A stretch of DNA of 64,000 bases, taken from the NCBI GenBank assembly GCA_002914805.1, contig JXTB01000018.1, forward strand, positions 1,614,160 to 1,678,159, in the 5' to 3' direction. Below the pieces are notes generated by a model. It was given only the letters and a program-made list of their open reading frames with translations, searched no databases and was not told where the DNA came from. Positions 37,141 through 48,979 of the stretch are shown in pieces. The position numbers and the translations under genes are program-made. Source of the DNA: Parasponia andersonii. Its lineage: Eukaryota; Streptophyta; Magnoliopsida; Rosales; Cannabaceae. Within the stretch, counting starts at the first letter, position 1. Each line of letters starts with the position of its first letter.

Positions 37141-37559
37141 GTTTGGAAACGTACGAGTAACCCAGGTTATATTAGAGAAGTACACACGATATTTCTCTAA
37201 TGTAAAATTTAAGTTAATTAAATTTGATTTTCTAACGGTCACATTACATAATTATGTATGAACAATAAATTTTGAAGTAGTCAATTTTTTATAATTAGCA
37301 GTTATCATGAGTACTTGAAAAAATTATTTAAACTTTCGAGCTTATCATTGTTTCTAACTCAATTATATGTCTTATATTGTGTCTAAAATTACCACAAAAA
37401 TGGATACAAGATAATACGAGTCCTTAAACAAAAGAAAAGAAAAAATCCTAACCATTTCTCTCTCTCCACTTGCATTGTCTCCTAATAAAAAAAACCAACG
37501 TCACCGGCTTAGAGGCTGTAGAGAGAGGTTCTTTCTCGATTAATGATATTCGTTTAAGG

Positions 37560-37566
<7 letters not shown>

Positions 37567-37596
<30 letters not shown>
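37567..37596. repeat. (TA)n microsatellite
   Basis: A TA run of about 30 bases. The surrounding 37141-37806 is AT-rich without a gene. Confidence 0.95.
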
Positions 37597-37599
<3 letters not shown>

Positions 37600-37806
37600 T
37601 ATCACAAAATTGCCCAAATAAAATGATGGAGGCTCACTCAAAGAGTTTTAGACTTTAGTCGTTCAATAAAAATAAATATATATAATTAATTCAATTTTTC
37701 TAAAAAAAAAAGTCTCATAATTCTTAATCACGCGGTAAAAAAAAGGGGTTATTTAACCACATACAATGAATTTCTTTTTAATAATTTCACTGTAAAACCA
37801 CATCGC

Positions 37807-38908
37807 GTACCAGCATCTGATGAGAAATTTCATTAAATATGCTCTAAATAAGAATTATTTATAAGCATATGATAATTTCACAAATTGTTCAAGAATATGA
37901 CTCTCTGACCAAAATATCCTTAAAAACATAATTTTAATTATTTGGTTTTGGAAAAGAAAAAAAGAACAACCTCCTATGGTTACTCTCTCTTGCTTACTCG
38001 TTTAATCGTCTTCTTCTCCTCCACTATTTGCCATTGAAGCTCTTCCGCTCTTTCTCTCTCACTCAATCGAACTTCGAGTTTTCGCTCTTATCTCTCTCGT
38101 GAATGATGAATAAGTTTCTATGTTTAAATATTGTAAGCATAATTTAAAATAGTTTGTAATTGAGTTTCGAGATATTCTGTGGTGGATTTTATATTAAAAA
38201 TTAAATTTAGATTAATCTATAAGAATATTTTGAAAATTTGGACTAGTTACCCCCACAAATATTGAAAATTTTGATGTAATTTGATGTCATTTTGATGCTA
38301 ATTAGATGAAATTCAATCTAGTTTCGATGAAAATGTGTTTTAATAAAGGAATCTGATGAAATTCGAAGTACTTCGATGATAATTTGATGTCATTTCGATG
38401 AAGTGTATTTTTATAATGGAATCTAATGAAATTGGACGATAATTTGATGTTATTTCGATGACTATACTCAATTTTTCACGTTCTATTATAAAAATATACT
38501 TCATTGAAATGATATCGAAATTTACTGACAAGTTTCGATGTTTTTCGAGGCAGCTAGTACAAATTTCCAGATTTTCATGGAAATTTATTCAAATTTTATT
38601 TTTAATGTACAATTAATCACAGGACATCTCGAAATTCAAATACTAATTATTTTAAACTATACCCATTACATTTCTCTAAATTTTGATTGTTAAGAAAATT
38701 ATATAATTGAGAGAAGATTGAAGATTAAGAGGAAACATAGAATAATAGAAGAAAAAAAAAAGGGAAGAATGAAAAAAAAAATTAAATCTAAATTTCAAAA
38801 ATAATTAAATCTTTTCAAAAAAAAATTAGTTTTTATTAAAGAAGTCTTACAGAAATACGACTCATTCCAAATATATTTTATGAAATTTCTCCATCTGACG
38901 CTAGGTAC
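37807..38908. mobile_element. Foldback/MULE-like element, ~1.1 kb
   Basis: The outer ends are inverse copies: GTACCAGCATCTGATG-AGAAATTTC at 37807 and, read from 38908 backwards, GTACCTAGCGTCAGATGG-AGAAATTTC. The similarity continues inward for several hundred bases (for example 'gagtttcgagatattctgtg' at about 38163 against the inverse of 'cacaggacatctcgaaattc' at about 38620). The central 38280-38530 repeats a 'tttgatgtcatttcgatga' motif. No transposase. It ends about 590 bp before the TATA box of the TauE/SafE gene. Confidence 0.72.
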
Positions 38909-39480
38909 TAAACGCCCAGTAGCCCCATTAGGGCCATAGCCCAAAAGGTCAAGATTCCCTCCTCCCTGAAAACGGTTTTTTTTTTTTTTTTAAAAAAACA
39001 TTTCAGAATAAAAAAAATTATTTTTAGAATACATATATATAGACACCGAATATGCATTGAATAATTAATTAATAAAGCCAAATAACGGGATCACAAATTA
39101 ATCATTCAAATATTCAAACAAACCACAGGGAGAAAAAATAAAAAGTCTTCTTTTATCTTCAGAACATATAGAACAGAGCACATTCTTACGTATACAAAAA
39201 ATAGATAGCGTAAGTGACTAGATTAATCTAATAATTGAATATCACAATAACATCGGTCAGAGATTTGGTGGGGAAAAAAAAACCTTAAAATTAAAAAAAA
39301 AAATGAAAAAACACGTAGGATTGGCATCATGTTCACATGTCTAAAATAAATACAATTTAATTGTCAACCTCTGATTATCAGTGTCTCTCTCCTCCTTGTC
39401 GTGATCTATCATCTGAACTAATGTTAATTCTCATACCAAACATCAGACTATCCAAACCGTGTAGTTACGAATCTCTCCCC
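38909..39480. other. upstream region of TauE/SafE gene 1
   Basis: Non-coding. It holds AT-rich sequence with poly-T/A tracts (38979-38998, 39275-39304). I see no confident binding sites. Confidence 0.5.
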
Positions 39481-39493
39481 TAATATTCTATAG

Positions 39494-39503
39494 CTATATA
39501 TAC
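39494..39503 (+). promoter_or_regulatory. TATA box of TauE/SafE gene 1
   Basis: CTATATATAC lies about 400 bp before the start codon, just ahead of a long (GA)n leader. The spacing puts transcription start near 39525-39535, at the edge of the GA tract. Predicted from sequence only. Confidence 0.6.
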
Positions 39504-39532
39504 GCACAAATACTAACATACAGAAGGGAGTG

Positions 39533-39535
39533 AGT

Positions 39536-39577
<42 letters not shown>

Positions 39578-39618
39578 AGAACCAGTCTTTCATTCTTTCT
39601 TTCTTTCTTTCTTTCATT
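39533..39618 (+). repeat. (GA)n and (CTTT)n tracts in the 5' leader
   Basis: A GAGT/GA run covers 39533-39574, followed by a (CTTT)n run at about 39593-39616. A comparable GA tract sits in the same place in gene 2 (52134-52168). GA/CT tracts are common in plant 5' UTRs and core promoters and can bind BPC-type GAGA-binding proteins; that role here is inferred. Confidence 0.85.
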
Positions 39619-39898
39619 CATCCTTTTCTCGTGTCAAATTTTCTCGGCAATTCATTTTTAAAGGAAAAACGAAAAAACAAAACAACCCATTTTCTCTTGA
39701 GAGGTTCTGACTTGTCTCGGGCTTTGAGCTCGAAATTTTGCATTTTGTTTTGTTTTTTTTTTTTTTTTGTTGGGTGTATTCTGATTCATGATTATTTTCA
39801 AGTGATCAGTTTTTTGCTTTTTTTTTTTTCCTTAAACGAAAAAAAAAAAACAAAATTGATTGGGAAAGTGGTGAAATTGAATCAAGATTTGGATCAAC

Positions 39899-42800
39899 AT
39901 GGAGATGGTTGGAGTAAAACAGGGTTTGAGATCGATGTCGAAGTCGATTCTGATGATGTCGCTTAATTTCTTGTTAGCTTTCGTGTTTGTCTCGGCGGAA
40001 AGAGGCATGAAAACGGAGCTTTCGAGGTTCAATGGAAGAGGTGGCTCTGACTTTGACTCTCAATCCAATTTCCTCCTTAGAGCTGTGAATTTCTTATGGC
40101 AATCTGATGCATCGGGTTATGAGCACGTTTGGCCGGTAAAAAGTTTCGATTCACCTTGTTCCCCACTAATATTATGTTTTTCATTTGAAATCTTTTTTCT
40201 TTGATTTGTTTTAAATTTTTGTTTATTTATAATTTGATAATAATATTTGTCTCACATAATTACCTTTTGGTTTTATGTATTCAACTTTTTGGAGTATACT
40301 ATAGGCTATAGTGGTTAATTTGTGGGATCAGGACAGGAAACTTTTTAAGTTGAAAGTGAAGATTCTGATCTTTTTCGAAATATAATACCAAATCAAAAGC
40401 TACCCATATCTCTTGTTGTGTTCCCACTTTAGAATTCAAGATGCGGTGAATAGTGATTTTCTCTACTCTTTTTAAAGTATGGGTTATTGTGAATTTTGCG
40501 TTTTTTTGGCATTTTGCTAATTTTGCTGAACAGGAAATGTTATTAATTTTTTGGGCATTTTAAAATATGGGTTATTATGATATTAAATTTTTGGGCATTT
40601 TAAAATATGAGTTATTATGATATTTGTTTTTTGGGCATTTAAAAGATGGGTTATTATGAATTTTGCGGTTCATGATATAATTTTTTTTTTTTTTTGGCAT
40701 TTTTAGGATATGGGTTATTGCTAATTTTGCTGAACAGAATATGATTTTTATGTATTTTTTCTGGGCTTTTTAAAGTTTGGCTTGTAAATTTTTCTATACA
40801 GGACATGAAATTTGGGTGGCAAATTGTTCTGGGTTCTATAGTTGGATTCTTTGGAGCTGCGTTTGGGAGTGTTGGTGGCGTTGGCGGTGGTGGCATTTTT
40901 GTACCTATGCTTAGCCTCATTATTGGGTTTGATGCAAAATCCGCGACAGCTATATCAAAATGTAGAACAATATATATTCTCTCTCTAACACAAGTTCTCT
41001 ATATAATATCGTTTATAAACGTTACAGAAAGTTATCTGCATCTTGAATGAACTTCTGATCCTGTGAAAATTGAACCGTCAGTTTAGTACGGATAAATCTT
41101 TATACGTGCTGTTTGAAACGACTCAGTTTCTAAGAATTTTTTAAAAAAACCTGTTAGACTTTTCTCTGAGAATCTAGGCTGATTTGATTTTTAATGAAGC
41201 TTTCTGAAGTTCTGAATCCTGGGCGTTATTTGGCACTTATTAGAAAAATATTTTCATGAAGTAGTTTTCATGGAAGGATCTTATTGTTATCTAAGTTTTG
41301 CACTCGCCTTAACCTGCAAAGCCCTGCATTCTGATTGTTTTGTCAGGTATGATCATGGGTGCAGCTGCCTCAACTGTTTACTATAACCTTAAACTAAGGC
41401 ATCCGACTCTTGATATGCCCATTATTGACTATGATTTAGCTTTGCTCATACAACCGATGCTCATGCTGGGAATTAGTATTGGAGTGGCATTCAATGTGAT
41501 ATTTGCTGATTGGATGGTCACTATTTTGCTTATTGTACTCTTTCTGGGTAAGGACTAATTTATTTGCTGTTTACCCTTCATGAGCATTTCTGCAAATAGT
41601 AATTAACTTCACTATAATGGTGGTTTGCAGGCACATCTACAAAGGCATTTTTCAAGGGTGTTGAAACATGGAAAAAGGAGACCATAATGAAGAAGGTAGT
41701 CTCATTTATTTTGCTCTTAATCATAATAACTCAAATGTATGTGCTTCATCATACAGAAAAGAAGTCAATCTATTGAGCTGAAAATCATAATCTTTTTTTT
41801 ATTATTATTTACTTACCATCAACATGAAATACCCAATGTTGCTAATCATTTGAATCCAATTTTAGGAGGCTGCTAAGCGTTTGGAATCAGAAGGTGGGTT
41901 TATTTATGTTTTACATAGTCAAAAGAATCTGAATATTCCTTGCTCGTAAATTGATTTCTGATATCAGCCTATGTATTCATCTTGGTCAATTAGGTACGAA
42001 TGGTGAGGATGCAGAATACAGAGCTCTTCCTGCTGGTCCAAGCAATGTCTCACAAAAGAACAATGATGAACTTGAGGTTAGTGCTATTAGCACTCCTCTG
42101 CTAAGATCTAACCCAGTTAGTGGAGTTATAAAAGCTAAATCAATCAAAACCTTTCAGGTCCCAGTTCTTGAGAATGTATACTGGAAGGAACTTGGACTTT
42201 TAGTCTTTGTCTGGGTAGCATTCCTTGGACTGCAAATTGGCAAGGTAACACTTCTCATTTATTTTTCTGAAAGGTGCACTTTGGCTGATATATTATCAAA
42301 TTGTGAAGCTCACCTTTGTATCCTGTTGCCTGCAGACTTATACAAGTACTTGTTCAATAGCATATTGGGTATTAAACTTGATGCAGGTACTTCTTCTAAC
42401 CAATGTGGCTGCTACTTTCTTCCCCTCTGAATGCATCTGTGCTTATGTTAGTATTTATGCCATGTGTCGAATATTAATACCTGAACATTGTTGGGAGAAC
42501 CATTACTTTTTGAGTTTCAGAAAGGCTTTAAAATCGCATTAAACAATGAATTTCATTGTCTGCAGATCCCAGTTTCTGTTGGAGTAACATTGTATGAGGC
42601 AGTTAGCCTGTACAAGGGGCGGAGAGTAATTGCATCAAAGGGTGAGGAGGGAACAAATTGGCGAGTGCACCAGTTGGTTCTCTATTGTGCTTGTGGGGTT
42701 CTTGCAGGCATAGTTGGTGGTTTGCTTGGGCTTGGTGGAGGGTTTATCATGGGTCCAATGTTTTTGGAGATGGGAGTGCCCCCTCAGGTGAGTTTAGAAT

Positions 42801-43712
42801 TTCCTGCTGGATAAAATGTATCAAAACTAAACATGTTGGAATGTTGAGTTTATACCTTAAGCAATCAGTCTCTGCTTTATTTCAATTAAATTACTAGAAT
42901 AGCCATCCAAAATGGAAACAGGTCCTGGGGTTGAGCATGGTGGAGAGATTTGTGACATATAAGAAATTTAAAAAATATGCATCTAAGGTGTCAACCAAGG
43001 AAACATCAAAACAATAATTTCATATTGGTCTTGGTTGAAAGGACATTTGAGTTTTGCTCTGGCTTAGTAAAAGCGAAACACATTTAAGAGTTAATTATAT
43101 AAGAAATTTTCCAGTGAAACTTAATACTTACTTCTGTGCAGGTCTCGAGTGCCACGGCCACATTTGCAATGACTTTCTCCTCATCTATGTCTGTCGTAGA
43201 GTATTACCTTCTGAAACGTTTTCCAGTTCCTTATGGTTAGTGCCGTGTAACACTTAGATCTCTATTATCACTTCTAACTTCCTTTGGATTGTTCAACACC
43301 TTTACAACTGGACAGATCGAGTACTTGATTTCTGTAAATGCTAATATGTTTTGTAATTGATTTGCAGCCGCATACTTTGTTGCTGTGGCTACTGTTGCGG
43401 CCTTTATAGGACAGCATATCGTAAGAAGGCTAATTATTTTCTTTGGAAGGGCATCCTTGATAATCTTCATTCTAGCCTTTACGATATTTGTCAGTGCAAT
43501 CTCACTGGGTGAGCTTTTCATCACAGCTTGTTTTCTTGTTTTGCTGAAATACATTGCTTGATATTAACCCAAAACTGGCGAAGCACCTACAATCCTAATG
43601 AACGAACTTCTACATCTCTTCTGTAGGTGGGGTTGGGATATCAAACATGATTGGAAAGATTGAAGGGCACGAATACATGGGCTTTGAAAACCTCTGCAAG
43701 TACGAAGTTTAG
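39899..43712 (+). CDS. Sulfite exporter TauE/SafE family protein, gene 1 (complete)
   Basis: Eleven exons with GT-AG introns and consistent phases: 39899-40135, 40802-40961, 41347-41547, 41631-41695, 41866-41893, 41994-42244, 42336-42386, 42566-42787, 43142-43235, 43368-43508, 43627-43712. They give 1536 nt, 511 residues plus TAG. The N-terminus has a hydrophobic signal-like segment ([14 protein letters not shown], about 21-34) and the plant-family HVWPDMKFGWQ block (76-86). The two TauE/SafE halves each show the family's glycine-rich membrane motif: [20 protein letters not shown] (97-116) and [17 protein letters not shown] (379-395), followed by [25 protein letters not shown] hydrophilic loop lies at about 215-270. 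The C-terminus [12 protein letters not shown] is typical of plant members. Predicted multi-pass membrane anion exporter; the plant substrate is not established by sequence. Confidence 0.93.
40475..40740 (+). repeat. Minisatellite-like repeats in intron 1
   Basis: About five diverged copies of a 40-50-bp unit with core 'atatgggttattatgaattt' and 'tttttgggcatttt' (starts near 40475, 40561, 40602, 40640 and 40706). They fill much of the 666-bp first intron. The last copies contain 'ttttgctgaacag', which resembles a 3' splice site, but the real acceptor is at 40801. Confidence 0.7.
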
Positions 43713-45231
43713 AATTCATTCTCTTTCTGTTTTTGGATTCTTACGAATTTGTTGCCGAATCCTCAAGGCTGCATGTGTACCTTTTGCTTCGTACCAAATC
43801 CTTGGGTTAGAAGGACCAGAGATGAGTATTACTGTTCTTTTAATTCCTCTATTTAGTGAATCCAATTTTTTTTTTTTCAATTTCAAGTTACTCGTGTATT
43901 TTTTCATTTGAAATTTTAGGTGTAACAAATGTTGCCTAGAATATTACAGATGAGAAGATGCAAAATCTTTCAGCAATTTTGTTCTTGGTGTTTCATTTTG
44001 TTTCTTTTCTTCCTTTTGTCACTTTTTATTGGCAATCGAATGGACCAGATCTTGATAAAAACCTCATGCTTCAAAACCGTTGACGTGTGTGAGTTATGCA
44101 TTCCAACGGGGGAAATATTTAGTTGATAAATGATAAGCCAGACTATAATTATATGTATATCATCATAGTTAGGATATGCAATGTGAGCAGGTCGACAAAC
44201 ATTAGCAACAACTATCATTACGTTTCATTATGTTTTTTTACACAGATTACGTCAGATTACCACGTAATTTAAACTAGTCTGAAACAATTTTGATTGTGGT
44301 TCCTAGCAAGTAGACAGTACTAGTACGAGTTGTTGTCTGCAAGTTTAACTCGAACTCTTTCACGTGATCCCTACACATAGTTTCGATATGCCACATGCAA
44401 ATTCGAATCGAGGAAACAGTAAATCAATATACAGTAAAATCGAATTGAGATATAGTTAATATGGTAGTAGTAATATTGTAAAAAACTGTTAAAAGCACAA
44501 TTAAAAAGCATCGACGTGGTATATACCATGCTGATGCCAAGTGTTTTTTTTTTCTTTTTTTTTTTGGGGGGGGGGGGGGGGGGGGAAGAAAAGGTCTTAA
44601 ATAACAATGCTAAATTTAGCATAAGTTTTACTAAGTGCTATTTTGTGCGCCTAACAACACTTACGAGAAGCAAATTTATAAATGTAGCATGAACTTTAAA
44701 TGTACAATATGGTCATGTAATGAGTAGGTGAACGGTGTTAACAAAATAATAATGATAATCAATAAGATGACAATACTTTCGGTAACTAAAAATAATATTT
44801 AGATACAAATAGCATTTTATAGCATGATAGCGAGCGTAAGTAAGTAATATATTTAGTATTTTGACATGTAACATGCTAAATTTAATATTTTTTAATATGC
44901 TAAATTTTGCTTTAGCATACTCTTTTGTACTGGAGATTGTCAAATGTCTGTTGCTAGAAACAAGTGATAAATTGTATTTCTTTCTGTTTTCTTCTTTTGG
45001 AAAGTGATAGTATTGATACAACTAGATAAGTGATAAGTCTTCGAAACCCGATATGCAGCATGCGTCGTGGTTATAAGTTGTTTTGAAGATCAGCTATAAA
45101 TGTGGTGAATATGTCGTTAATGCGGTGCAACTTGTCGTTTGCTCTTTTGGCAGATTAATGACTATAGAGTGTATATGGTCAGTGGCCCTATCGTAATTTC
45201 TGGGCCGGTTTTGGTGACTTGGTGTGTTATT
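43713..45231. other. downstream region of TauE/SafE gene 1
   Basis: Holds the 3' UTR of the gene (end not defined; no strong AATAAA seen) and AT-rich DNA. A T-run passes into 20 consecutive G at 44566-44585. Between about 44600 and 44940 several 'atgctaaattt' and 'tagcat' motifs occur in both orientations, a possible small MITE without clear ends. Confidence 0.45.
44544..44585. repeat. Adjacent T and G homopolymers
   Basis: A T-rich run (one C) is followed directly by 20 G. The length is likely unreliable in sequencing. Confidence 0.9.
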
Positions 45232-45801
45232 TAGGGACGTAAACGGGGCGGGGCAGAGCCGGGAATGCCCTCCCCGACCCCGGAGAATTTCCCATAAAGG
45301 CGGGGCGGGGAATCCCCGATGGGGTCAAGGCAGGGAGGGGAATGCCAGCTTGATAAACATAATAATTAAAAAAAATGGTACTTCAGTCGCGTCTTATTCT
45401 TAAAGATAAAATTTCAAATTTATCTCTTCATTCAACATGAATAAAGTAATTTCAAAAAAAAAAACTATAGTTAAAATATATATATATATATATATATACA
45501 TTATAGAGATAAAAGCTCTACTCTAATCTTATTAGAATAAAAAAACGCACAAAACACCAAGAACAAAAAAAAAAACACAAGCCCAAAAACTAGAAAAATA
45601 CCATAAATATCATAACATAATTTGTGTTATATTTATATATATATATAATTTGTTTTAAAATATAATGTAATAAGTATCTCGAGGCAGGTTTGAGGTGGGG
45701 AATGCCTCCCCTGGGCCCGTCTCCGAATAATCCCCCGAACATGCCCCAATAGAGACAGGGTCCATGGGGATCCGACTCCACAGGGCAAATTCACAACCCT
45801 A
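45232..45801. mobile_element. hAT-like non-autonomous element
   Basis: Begins tagggacgtaaacggggcgg and ends ttcacaacccta; the subterminal parts are GC-rich 'gcggggcgggg' and 'gggaatgcc' type blocks present on both sides in inverse ('tccccgaccccgg' against 'gggtccatgggga'). The flanks gtgttatt and ttattatt match at six of eight positions, consistent with the 8-bp TSD of hAT elements. The interior is AT-rich with a (TA)n tract at about 45477-45496. No transposase. Confidence 0.75.
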
Positions 45802-47534
45802 TTATTATTCAATGTGTGCGGCTATATTGTAGTCCCACTGAAATTCTACTACGAGTAAAAAGTAGTTGTAGGAAAAAAAAAAAGTCTAAACATAATCTAC
45901 AAAATTATTGTATTGTTTAAAAAATAACGTCTAAGTATTTGGTAAACTATATATTATGTGTGTTGTAAAATAATATTTTAAATAATTTATATTTAAAATA
46001 ATTAGCTTTAAAAAACAATATTTTTCTTATTTCTCAAATTATAACAGCTAATGCAAATCACGTGTTGCAGGAATCATCTGAAATCTAAGCCAAGTTGTAA
46101 TATACCAAACTACTCCAGTGACAAAATGACGAGCTTGTCAGTGAGCATTTTCACCCTCAGTACTTGTCATGTAATGTCAATTTCTCAATGCTTATATCAA
46201 ATTTGTATTCTTCTTTGGTTTTCGTATATAGAAAAAACTAAGAAATACCGGTAAATACCACCATTTGTCTTCAATCTTCTGTTTTCTTTTTTTCTTTTTT
46301 CTTTTTTTAATTCAAATGTAACTTTCTTTTGTTAGCAATATTAGTCCTTTTGAAAAATTTTATTTAAATTTAAAAATTATGTTAGAATTCATTTGAATGG
46401 AAAAACTTTTGTGTCACTGATCCTTATTTGTTTCAAATGTTTAGTAATTTGGTAATTTGGTTCATAGTCTTTTTTTTTTCTTGATATTCCTATTTCAAGT
46501 TAACAATATTGTATCCATCGTTCCTATTAAAATAAAAAAATAATGATATTCTCTAATTCTTGTCAAAATTATAGCTAAAAATAATTATAATGAAACTACT
46601 CGATAAAAAAAATAAAAAAAAATCTATAAAATCTCCAAACTTAGCTATATTACTCATTACATGTAAACAGTTAGTTTTTTAAAAATAAAAAAACAAAAGG
46701 ATGGGGGTGGGATTCCATAATTTCCAGGCTTAGTCATGTTACTTTTTTTTATTTAAACAACTAGCTATTTTTTTTTTCAGAATTACTAATTTTCAATTCA
46801 ATGAAAATTCAATAGATTAAAAGTAAACTTTTCGTCAAATTGAATAGTAGAAAACGTCAAATCTTCAGATTTAGTTTCGGGAGTTACTATAATTTGACAT
46901 AAACTAATGTGTGCTAGTATGTTTTTTTTTTTCTTTTTTTTTTCAATTTGATTATGAAATGAATTTCTTTTATACATGACTTTGAATTTTAATTTTTCAA
47001 AAAGCTTTTAGACAGCAACCTTAGAGAGTATTACGAGTAGAAAAACAATATTTCGAATAAATGATACTTAGCTATGATAATTGCCTAAGAAAAATAGATG
47101 TAATTCATTGAAATATTGCTATTTCCTTCTCCTACTCTACAAGCTCACGTACATAGTCTCTGAACTGTTGTTTTGCATAAAAATTTTCAAAACATTAGAA
47201 GACACAATATCATTAATTAGAGATATGAATGAAAAGAAAAAAACTAGAGATCTACTAAATTACTACAAAATAAAAGGGTCAATGACACAAAGTTTTTCCT
47301 CGTCAAATAAGTTTTAAGTGAATTTTAGATAAAATATACTAAAAAGGATTATCAGTACTAACAAAAAAAAATTTAGATACTTGAATGTCACCAAAAATAA
47401 ATAAATAAATAAATATTGGAGACCAATTTACCAAACTGGTAAAATGTTAGGGACCAATGTACCCATTTACCCATGAAATATTAATAAAGATTTGGATTTA
47501 TATCCTTTATGAGAAAGACTTGATATATATATAT
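45802..47534. other. intergenic, no gene recognised
   Basis: AT-rich with many A/T homopolymers. I see no gene, no clear repeat pair and no transposon termini. Confidence 0.5.
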
Positions 47535-47775
47535 GATTGTCAATCCAATAGGTATATATTTTTTTTTACCTATGAGTAGGTATTTTTTTTTAGCCATTGG
47601 ATCACCATCTAATAGTAATCCAATGGCCATAATGAAGTACATGAAAAGACGTGCATCATTAATGTTCTTTCTCTCTCTTACTTTTTACAATAAAAAAATG
47701 TGCATGCTAAATTTTCATTAGCCAAATTGATACCTATGCATAGATTAAAAAAAATATATCTATTGGATTGGTACC
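47535..47775 (-). mobile_element. (TA)n-associated MITE, copy 2 (inverted)
   Basis: Same family as 31812-32053 but in reverse: on the plus strand it reads 'gtcaatccaataggtatata', 'aaaagacgtgcatcattaat', 'ctctctcttactttttacaat' and ends 'attggattggtacc'. It is preceded by gatatatatatatg and followed by a long TA run. Confidence 0.85.
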
Positions 47776-47776
47776 C

Positions 47777-47808
<32 letters not shown>
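47776..47808. repeat. (TA)n tract between MITE copies 2 and 3
   Basis: An almost pure TA run joins the right end of inverted copy 2 to the left end of copy 3. Confidence 0.9.
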
Positions 47809-48042
47809 GGACACCAATCCAGTAGGTATTTTTTTTTTACCTATGCATAGGTATCAATTTGACCAATGAAAATTTAACATCCACATTTTTTTATTGTAAA
47901 AAGTAAGAGAGAGAGAGCATTAATGATGCACGTCTTTTCATGCACTTCATTATAGCCATTGGATCACTATCTGGTGATCCAACAGCTAAAAAAAACATAC
48001 TCACCCATAGGTAAAGAAAAAAAATACCTATTGGATTGGCAA

Positions 48043-48044
<2 letters not shown>
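47809..48044 (+). mobile_element. (TA)n-associated MITE, copy 3
   Basis: The cleanest copy, about 236 bp. Terminal inverted repeats start ggacaccaatccagtaggta on the left; the right end in inverse reads ggttgccaatccaataggta. Both are followed by an A/T run and a second inverted block (acctatgcataggt, then cccataggtaaag). Confidence 0.88.

Positions 48045-48084
<40 letters not shown>
48045..48084. repeat. (TA)n tract between MITE copies 3 and 4
   Basis: A TA run of about 39 bases directly between two same-orientation MITE copies. Confidence 0.95.
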
Positions 48085-48086
<2 letters not shown>

Positions 48087-48306
48087 ACACCAACCCACTA
48101 AGTATTTTTTTTTTAACTTATCTATAAATATTATTTTGTCTACTTTGTCCACACATGCCTTTTATGAAAAAAGATAGAGAAAGAGAATCATTAAATAATG
48201 TGCATTTTTTTTCAACTACTCATATTATGATAGTCATTAAATAATGATCCAATAACTAAAAGAAAATACCTATCTGCTAGTAAAAAAAACTATTAAATTG
48301 ATAACC
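48085..48306 (+). mobile_element. (TA)n-associated MITE, copy 4 (diverged)
   Basis: Starts ggacaccaacccactaagta and ends 'aactattaaattgataacc', followed by atatatatgtatatat. It has more substitutions than copy 3, including loss of the 'agtaagagag' block (now 'aaaagatagagaaagag'). Confidence 0.82.
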
Positions 48307-48570
48307 ATATATATGTATATATTGGTATAATTATTTGGCACGTCGACAAAATGTAAAAATTGTAATTTTTTTACAGTTCAAATAAATAGTTTTTATCACC
48401 ATTATCAGCATTGGAAACAATAGGAGAAAGTTCCATACACTATCCCTGTATCTAAGAAAAATATCTAATTGAACAGGTATAAAATTACGATTGGTCTTCG
48501 AGAATGGAATACTAAATAAAAAACCGTCCATGATCTACCTCTTACTACCTTAATTGTATAGGTATATATT

Positions 48571-48979
48571 GGAGTGGTGAATAGGAACTGCAATGATTTT
48601 GTAGCGGGGGCTATGTCTAAAAGGATTATTGGTAGCTTTGAACGTTTTATTGCGAAACTGTTAGCAAAGAGAGAGGTTTACTATTTGCAAAGCATCACAA
48701 TGTGATGGTTAACTCCTTTGAAAATGAAAATGGTTACCTAAATGTTGTCTAATTAGTTAATCATGGTCGTAGTTTGTCTTTAAATGACTTGATTGTCATT
48801 GACATTGTTTCTCATCCGAGAGAAGATGGCAATAGTTCTTGTTCTATTATATTCCTCATAATAGAATCATGGTAGCCCATATACTTACCACTTTTTGTGG
48901 CAGTGATCTAGAGAAAATTGTTAGATTTGACGTATTACTTACTTGTAGTGCTCATTTTGTAGTGAACGATTCCTCGTGA
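48571..48979 (+). pseudogene. RNase H-like (RVT_3-type) pseudogene fragment
   Basis: The frame from 48571 reads GVVNRNCNDFVAGAMSKRII then GSFERFIAK, the pattern of plant RNase H-like domains at the end of non-LTR retroelements and related host-encoded proteins (GxVxRD..G.vvAA.SKRI.GSF.P..AE). After frameshifts, later parts appear in other frames: NSFEN...LNVV, SLNDLIVIDI, then RIMVAHILTTFCGSDLEKIV and FVVNDSS before TGA 48977-48979. The conserved start Asp and Glu residues are changed. There is no RT upstream, so this is an isolated remnant, probably from a LINE. Confidence 0.65.

Noticed and set aside
39538-39966. 142-codon frame overlapping the start of TauE/SafE gene 1
   Set aside because: It begins in the GA tract (Arg-Glu repeats) and runs through leader homopolymers out of frame with the conserved protein starting at 39899.
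47959-48177. Tyr-Ile-rich frames on both strands
   Set aside because: They are translations of the (TA)n tract between MITE copies.
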